From CAYZJD01 sp964483455 (GTDB lineage: Bacteria; Acidobacteriota; Terriglobia; Bryobacterales; Bryobacteraceae), in contig CAZACK010000004.1 of the NCBI GenBank assembly GCA_964483455.1, forward strand, positions 1 to 64,000: DNA of 64,000 bases, in the 5' to 3' direction. This document shows positions 60,428 to 64,000 of the stretch, piece by piece. A program made the translations under genes and the position numbers. Numbering within the stretch: position 1 is the stretch's first letter; the number at the start of each line of letters is the position of its first letter. The notes below the pieces were generated by a model that was given only the letters and a program-made list of their open reading frames with translations, did no database searches and was not told where the DNA came from.

Positions 60428-61855
60428 TCAGGAGCCCACGCCGATCCTAAACGTGTACGCGTACTTGCACGGCCGCCGCGCCGGCACCGTGAGCACCAGC
60501 CCGCGGTCCGTCTGCGTCCATTTCACGGGCTCCTTGAGCCCCAGCATGTCGACGCCGGTCACCTTGGTCCCCGCCAGCGTGGTGAGGGTCACCGTGTCGT
60601 CCTCCGGCCACTCGAGGGCGATGGCGTAGAGGGTGTTGCTCTTGCGGGTGAACCGGAAGTCACCGTCCTGGTGGGTGATCCAGTAGCGGCTGCCGTAGAT
60701 GGCTTCCCCGTTCACTTTGAGCCACTGCCCGGCCTCGCGCAGGCACCGCTGCATCACCTCCGGGATCGTGCCGTCGGCCTTGGGACCGATGTTGATCAGC
60801 AAGTTCCCGTTCTTGCTGACGATGTCCACCAGGTAATCCACCAGCCGGTTCGGGGTCATGTATTCGCTTTCCTTCAGATTGCGGTTGTACCCCCAGGAGA
60901 AGGGGTCCAGCGAGTCGCACAGCTCCCACTTCTTTTCGGAGATGGCGCGGACGTTCTCGCGTTCGGGGGTGGAGAAGTCGCCGAGGAAGCTCCCGTCCGG
61001 CTCGACGCCCCACCGGTCGTTGGTCACTACCTGTGAGGGATCCGGAGAGTGGTTGTAGAAGTAGGCGATGACCTCCTTACTGTTCCAATAGTCGGGAGTG
61101 AGCGGCTTGCCGTTCAGGTCGCGGACTGGGCCGATGTTGACGTCGCCCCAGATCACGCTCGGCTGGTACATGTCCACCAGTTCCTTGATGGAGTTGTTCA
61201 TGTAGTCGACCCAGTCGCGGCCGGGGTAGCGGGGGTCCCAAAACGTGTAAGTGGTGTTGTGGTAGAACCCCATCTTCATGCCGAGCGAGCGCACCGCCTT
61301 GGCGAGGTCACCGGCGAGGTCGCGTTTCGGCCCCATCTCCATCGCGTTGCGCTTGGTGAACTTCGTCGGCCACATGGCGAATTCGTCGCCATGCTTGGCC
61401 GTCAGCACGACGTACTTCGCCCCGGCGTCCTGAAACAGCCTGGCCCAGGCGGCGGGGTCGAACTTCTCGGCCTTGAACATCGGGATGAACTCGTCGTAGG
61501 CGAAATTCGGGCCCCAATTGTCCAGGTGGTATTTGAAGGCGTGCTCCCGGATCCTTGCTTTGAAGATGGCGTCCGGAAGATTCCCTTGGGTCGCCGTATA
61601 GGGCGGACCGCCGAGCAGGAAGCCGAAGCCGGCCTTCGGACTCATGAAGGCCACGTACCATTCGTGATAAGCGGGGACGGCGTAAGGCCCCCAATGGATG
61701 AACACGCCGAACTTGGCGTCCTCGAACCACTGCGGCGGCTTGTGCTTCCGAAGGGACTCGGTGGTGGGCTGATAGGGCGGCTCGGCGCGAAGACCACTCG
61801 CGGCCGCTCCCCAAAGCAAAGCCACTATTGCAGTCAGACAGCGATTGCTCTTCAT
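60428..61855 (-). CDS. Secreted alpha-L-fucosidase (GH29)
   Basis: Glycoside hydrolase of 475 residues with a signal peptide (KSNRCLTAIVALLWGAAASGLRA), acting in the periplasm or outside. GH29 phrases: QWFEDAKFGVFIHWGPYAVPAYHEWY, YVVLTAKHGDEFAMWPT, MKMGFYHNTTY and IWGDVNIG, the expected position of the nucleophile Asp. GNLLINIGPKADGTIPE follows. The C-terminal part is a beta-sandwich. A TAAACT -10-like box (61877-61882) precedes the start by 21 nt. The tandem 8-mer repeats lie 40-90 bp upstream of that box. Confidence 0.92.
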   Translation of the reverse strand: MKSNRCLTAIVALLWGAAASGLRAEPPYQPTTESLRKHKPPQWFEDAKFGVFIHWGPYAVPAYHEWYVAFMSPKAGFGFLLGGPPYTATQGNLPDAIFKARIREHAFKYHLDNWGPNFAYDEFIPMFKAEKFDPAAWARLFQDAGAKYVVLTAKHGDEFAMWPTKFTKRNAMEMGPKRDLAGDLAKAVRSLGMKMGFYHNTTYTFWDPRYPGRDWVDYMNNSIKELVDMYQPSVIWGDVNIGPVRDLNGKPLTPDYWNSKEVIAYFYNHSPDPSQVVTNDRWGVEPDGSFLGDFSTPERENVRAISEKKWELCDSLDPFSWGYNRNLKESEYMTPNRLVDYLVDIVSKNGNLLINIGPKADGTIPEVMQRCLREAGQWLKVNGEAIYGSRYWITHQDGDFRFTRKSNTLYAIALEWPEDDTVTLTTLAGTKVTGVDMLGLKEPVKWTQTDRGLVLTVPARRPCKYAYTFRIGVGS

Positions 61856-61876
61856 GTCTCGAAATCCCGGCAAGGT

Positions 61877-61882
61877 AGTTTA
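61877..61882 (-). promoter_or_regulatory. Putative -10 box of the GH29 gene
   Basis: TAAACT on the minus strand, 21 nt before the ATG at 61855. No clear -35 box. Confidence 0.35.
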
Positions 61883-61921
61883 CACGATTTCCGGCTCCGC
61901 TGCCCCGCCCACCAACCGCCC

Positions 61922-61969
61922 AACCGAATAACCGAACAACCGAACAACCGAATAACCGAACAACCGAAT
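61922..61969. repeat. Tandem octanucleotide repeat (AACCGAAY)x6
   Basis: Six head-to-tail copies of AACCGAAT/AACCGAAC in the order T, C, C, T, C, T, followed by a partial AACCG. It lies between the Cas6-like gene (which ends at 61976) and the GH29 promoter. Confidence 0.95.
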
Positions 61970-61975
61970 AACCGG

Positions 61976-62911
61976 TTACCCCACCTCGATCACGCCCTTC
62001 CCCCACACCGTCTGGCGCCCTACCCCCGTCCACCGCGCGGCCCGGAGGTAGGGCAGGAACTCCGCGAGCGGCCCTTCGTACTCCGTTTCGCCCACAAATC
62101 CGCCGATCGGGTGCCGTTGCCCGGTCTTGGATGATCTCCGGCTCACCACTTCGCGCCGCAGCTCGCACCGCGTCATCCGCACCGCAGCAGCGCGCTCGCC
62201 CATCGCCCGAAAATCGATCTCCAGCGGCCCGGCTCCGTAGAGGGCGCGTAGCGTGCTCACCCGGTCCCGGATGCGCCCGAACAGGATCGGGAACTCGGGG
62301 CGCGACGCAGGCCGCTGTCCGCTCTTCAACTCCGTCGGCGTCAGAAAGCGCACCGTCACCCGATCCACCGGTCCCGGGTCCGGCGACAGGTCCAGCTCCA
62401 CCGGCTCCGGTGGCTGCGCGAGGAGGAACGTCGCTCCATCGAAGATCTGGACGCGAGGCGCGCCGTCCAGCCCGAGCTGGTCAACGCGCACCAGGTCCGC
62501 CCGCCCGCGCCCAGGGCCCAAACCCTCCCGTGCGAGCTGCGCAAACGTCAGCACGAAGTACGCCGGCGCCGCCTGCATCAGGTCGAAGATGTGCACATCG
62601 AAGTGAAACGGCTCACCGGGCCGGATGGTCCGCCCGTCCAGGTGAGCCGCCCGAAACACGAACGGCCTCGGCGAATCGGCCAGGCCCGACGGGCCGATCC
62701 CTCTCGAAGCCGGCTCGAAAATCCGCCCGTAGCCGCATTCCGGCAGGTGCTCGCTGCACAACGCACCGCAGCCGCACGCCAGCTTGCGGAAGATCGCGCC
62801 GAACGCCCCGCGGATGATGTTGCCGCTCTTGCCGGCCGGAAAGTGGAGCGAATCCCGAGCGAGAAAAGCGAGGCGCAAAGGGTGGAAAAAGAGATTCAAC
62901 CGTGGAGCCAT
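61976..62911 (-). CDS. cas6: Orphan Cas6-type CRISPR RNA-processing endoribonuclease (RAMP)
   Basis: A 311-residue RAMP protein of the Cas6 (PF10040-like) family that cuts precursor CRISPR RNA. The N-terminal ferredoxin fold has FFHPLRLAFLARDSLHFPAG, then the family phrase NIIRGAFGAIFRKLACGCG with cysteines and ECGYGRIFEP. The C-terminal glycine-rich loop is ARWTGVGRQTVWGKG, the Cas6 hallmark. No other cas gene or CRISPR array is in the window. ATGs at 62911, 62917 and 62935 are in frame; 62911 fits the family N-terminus. Tandem octamers lie just beyond its stop. The processing role is inference. Confidence 0.75.
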   Translation of the reverse strand: MAPRLNLFFHPLRLAFLARDSLHFPAGKSGNIIRGAFGAIFRKLACGCGALCSEHLPECGYGRIFEPASRGIGPSGLADSPRPFVFRAAHLDGRTIRPGEPFHFDVHIFDLMQAAPAYFVLTFAQLAREGLGPGRGRADLVRVDQLGLDGAPRVQIFDGATFLLAQPPEPVELDLSPDPGPVDRVTVRFLTPTELKSGQRPASRPEFPILFGRIRDRVSTLRALYGAGPLEIDFRAMGERAAAVRMTRCELRREVVSRRSSKTGQRHPIGGFVGETEYEGPLAEFLPYLRAARWTGVGRQTVWGKGVIEVG

Positions 62912-63115
62912 CGTCATCGTCGAGCCGAGTGCCATGCGGGCGCGGAACCGGATTGTCTCCTTCGAGCTTACAGCGGAGCCTTTTTGCCGGGCAGGGGGGA
63001 GCAGAAGTGCATCCTGCCTGCCTGCCGATCCTGGCGGCGCGACGGAGCGACTCGGCGCTAGAATAATGCCAGTACAGCTACCTATGGCCCCGATCATCCG
63101 AAGGCGGCTCGGGTC

Positions 63116-64000
63116 GTGACAGGCCGCACGCTCGCGCATTACCAGATCCTCGACAAGCTCGGCGAGGGGGGAATGGGCATGGTCTACAAGGCCCACGATG
63201 CTCACCTCGACCGGCTGGTCGCCCTCAAGGTCCTGGCCGAGGACAGGGTCGCAAGCCGCGCGAGCAAGGAGCGGTTCGTGCGCGAAGCGCGCGCCGCGTC
63301 GGCTTTGAATCATCCCAACATCATCACCATTCACGATGTGGCCAGTGAAGACGGCGCCGACTTCATCGTCATGGAGTACGTGCAGGGCCAGTCGCTGGAC
63401 GCCCTGATTCCATCGGATGGACTGAAGCCGGCGGAAGCACTTCGGCTGGCGGTCCAGATCGCCGACGCGCTCGCGGCGGCGCACGTCGCCGGAATCATCC
63501 ATCGCGACCTGAAGCCGGGCAACGTGATGGTAACGGAATCCGGGCAGGTGAAGGTGCTGGACTTCGGGCTGGCCAAGCAGATCGAAATGGCCGAGACCAG
63601 CGACGCGCGCCCCACCCGGACGATAGGGCCGCAGACAGAGCAGGGGGCGATTCTCGGAACCATCGAGTACATGTCGCCCGAGCAGGCCGAAGGCAAGCCG
63701 CTGGATTTCCGGACGGACATCTTCAGTTTCGGAACGCTGCTGTACGAGATGGTGACCGGCCGCCGGGCCTTTGAGGCTGATTCCACGGCGGCTACGCTGG
63801 CCGCGCTGCTTCGCGAGAATCCCAAACTGCCGAGCCAGGTGGCGAAGGGCATCCCGCCGGAACTGGAGCGGATCATCGAGCGCTGTCTCCGAAAACAGCC
63901 GGAGAGGCGATTCCGAAGCACCTTTCATCTCAAGCTCGCCCTCGAGGACCTCGCTCACGATCTCGAGACCGGGCGGCCCACGAAGGCCGGCGGACGAGTT
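63116..64000 (+). CDS. Serine/threonine protein kinase (runs off the window)
   Basis: Hanks-type kinase, first 295 residues present. The start is GTG at 63116; an upstream ATG in another frame ends within one base of it. Motifs: glycine loop LGEGGMGMVYKA (15-26), catalytic Lys-38 in VALKVL, FIVMEYVQGQSLD, HRDLKPGNVM (active-site Asp), VLDFGLAKQ and GTIEYMSPEQ. It ends in the PknB-like C-lobe (RRFRSTFHLKLALEDLAHDL). Acidobacterial members usually continue with a membrane helix and TPR or beta-propeller repeats, which would lie beyond 64000. Divergent from the Cas6-like gene. Confidence 0.92.
   Translation, partial: MTGRTLAHYQILDKLGEGGMGMVYKAHDAHLDRLVALKVLAEDRVASRASKERFVREARAASALNHPNIITIHDVASEDGADFIVMEYVQGQSLDALIPSDGLKPAEALRLAVQIADALAAAHVAGIIHRDLKPGNVMVTESGQVKVLDFGLAKQIEMAETSDARPTRTIGPQTEQGAILGTIEYMSPEQAEGKPLDFRTDIFSFGTLLYEMVTGRRAFEADSTAATLAALLRENPKLPSQVAKGIPPELERIIERCLRKQPERRFRSTFHLKLALEDLAHDLETGRPTKAGGRV

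Noticed and set aside
61922..61969. CRISPR array beside the Cas6-like gene
   Set aside because: The unit is 8 bp with no spacers; it is a simple tandem repeat.
1..64000. tRNA genes or known riboswitches
   Set aside because: No T-arm (GTTCRA) with matching acceptor and anticodon stems was found in any intergenic stretch, and no known aptamer core was recognised by eye.

Overview
The window is about 65% G+C by eye and looks like a chromosomal segment from an acidobacterium of the Solibacter/Bryobacter kind. The best lineage markers are a large Oar-type TonB-dependent receptor with a carboxypeptidase-regulatory-like N-domain (50977-54420, minus) and, beside it, a secreted protein with the VWFA-related domain typical of acidobacteria (48702-50876, minus). 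A KDO pathway gene (kdsB), a TolC channel and the receptor show a Gram-negative envelope. No rRNA, tRNA, prophage, insertion sequence or CRISPR array was found.

Left part (1-14.2 kb): pyrG and kdsB; an FkbM methyltransferase; an NmrA-like protein; a TPR protein-MFS transporter-rimI operon; a Tat-exported amidohydrolase; a GT21-like glycosyltransferase; and an operon of Xaa-Pro aminopeptidase, CHASE2 histidine kinase and sigma-54 response regulator. A decayed FAD-linked oxidase follows (14459-15656), with an internal deletion and a one-base frameshift.

The 15.8-21.8 kb stretch is a minus-strand electron-transfer operon: a long acyl-CoA dehydrogenase, a fused ETF:quinone oxidoreductase/ferredoxin, etfB and etfA. 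It is followed by a two-gene ergothioneine operon (egtB-egtD).

From 24.3 to 44.8 kb lies an exopolysaccharide or capsule locus: four GT2/GT4 glycosyltransferases, a GT39-like membrane transferase, an initiating sugar transferase, a UDP/GDP-sugar dehydrogenase that supplies a uronate, a Wzx-like flippase, two methyltransferases, a heparinase II/III-family protein, an ADH-Gfo/Idh/MocA fusion oxidoreductase and a deacetylase-like membrane protein. A secreted phage-tail-fibre-like protein sits inside it.

The right part (44.9-64 kb) has truA-pyrE, a TolC protein, a vapBC remnant, the VWFA and TonB-receptor genes, two metallophosphoesterases, a Spy-like protein, adk, a CoA-binding protein, a RidA-like protein, a GH29 fucosidase, an orphan Cas6-type RNase and the start of a Ser/Thr kinase.

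A recurring signal is a -10-like hexamer (TAnnnT) only 5-10 nt before a start codon, often GTG or TTG (kdsB, fkbM, TPR protein/amidohydrolase pair, GT21, pyrE, the 43.6-kb divergent pair). This suggests leaderless transcripts. The clearest classical promoter (with an internal inverted repeat) and intrinsic terminator both belong to the TonB receptor gene. A stacked-hairpin element next to adk may be a small RNA or a long terminator.
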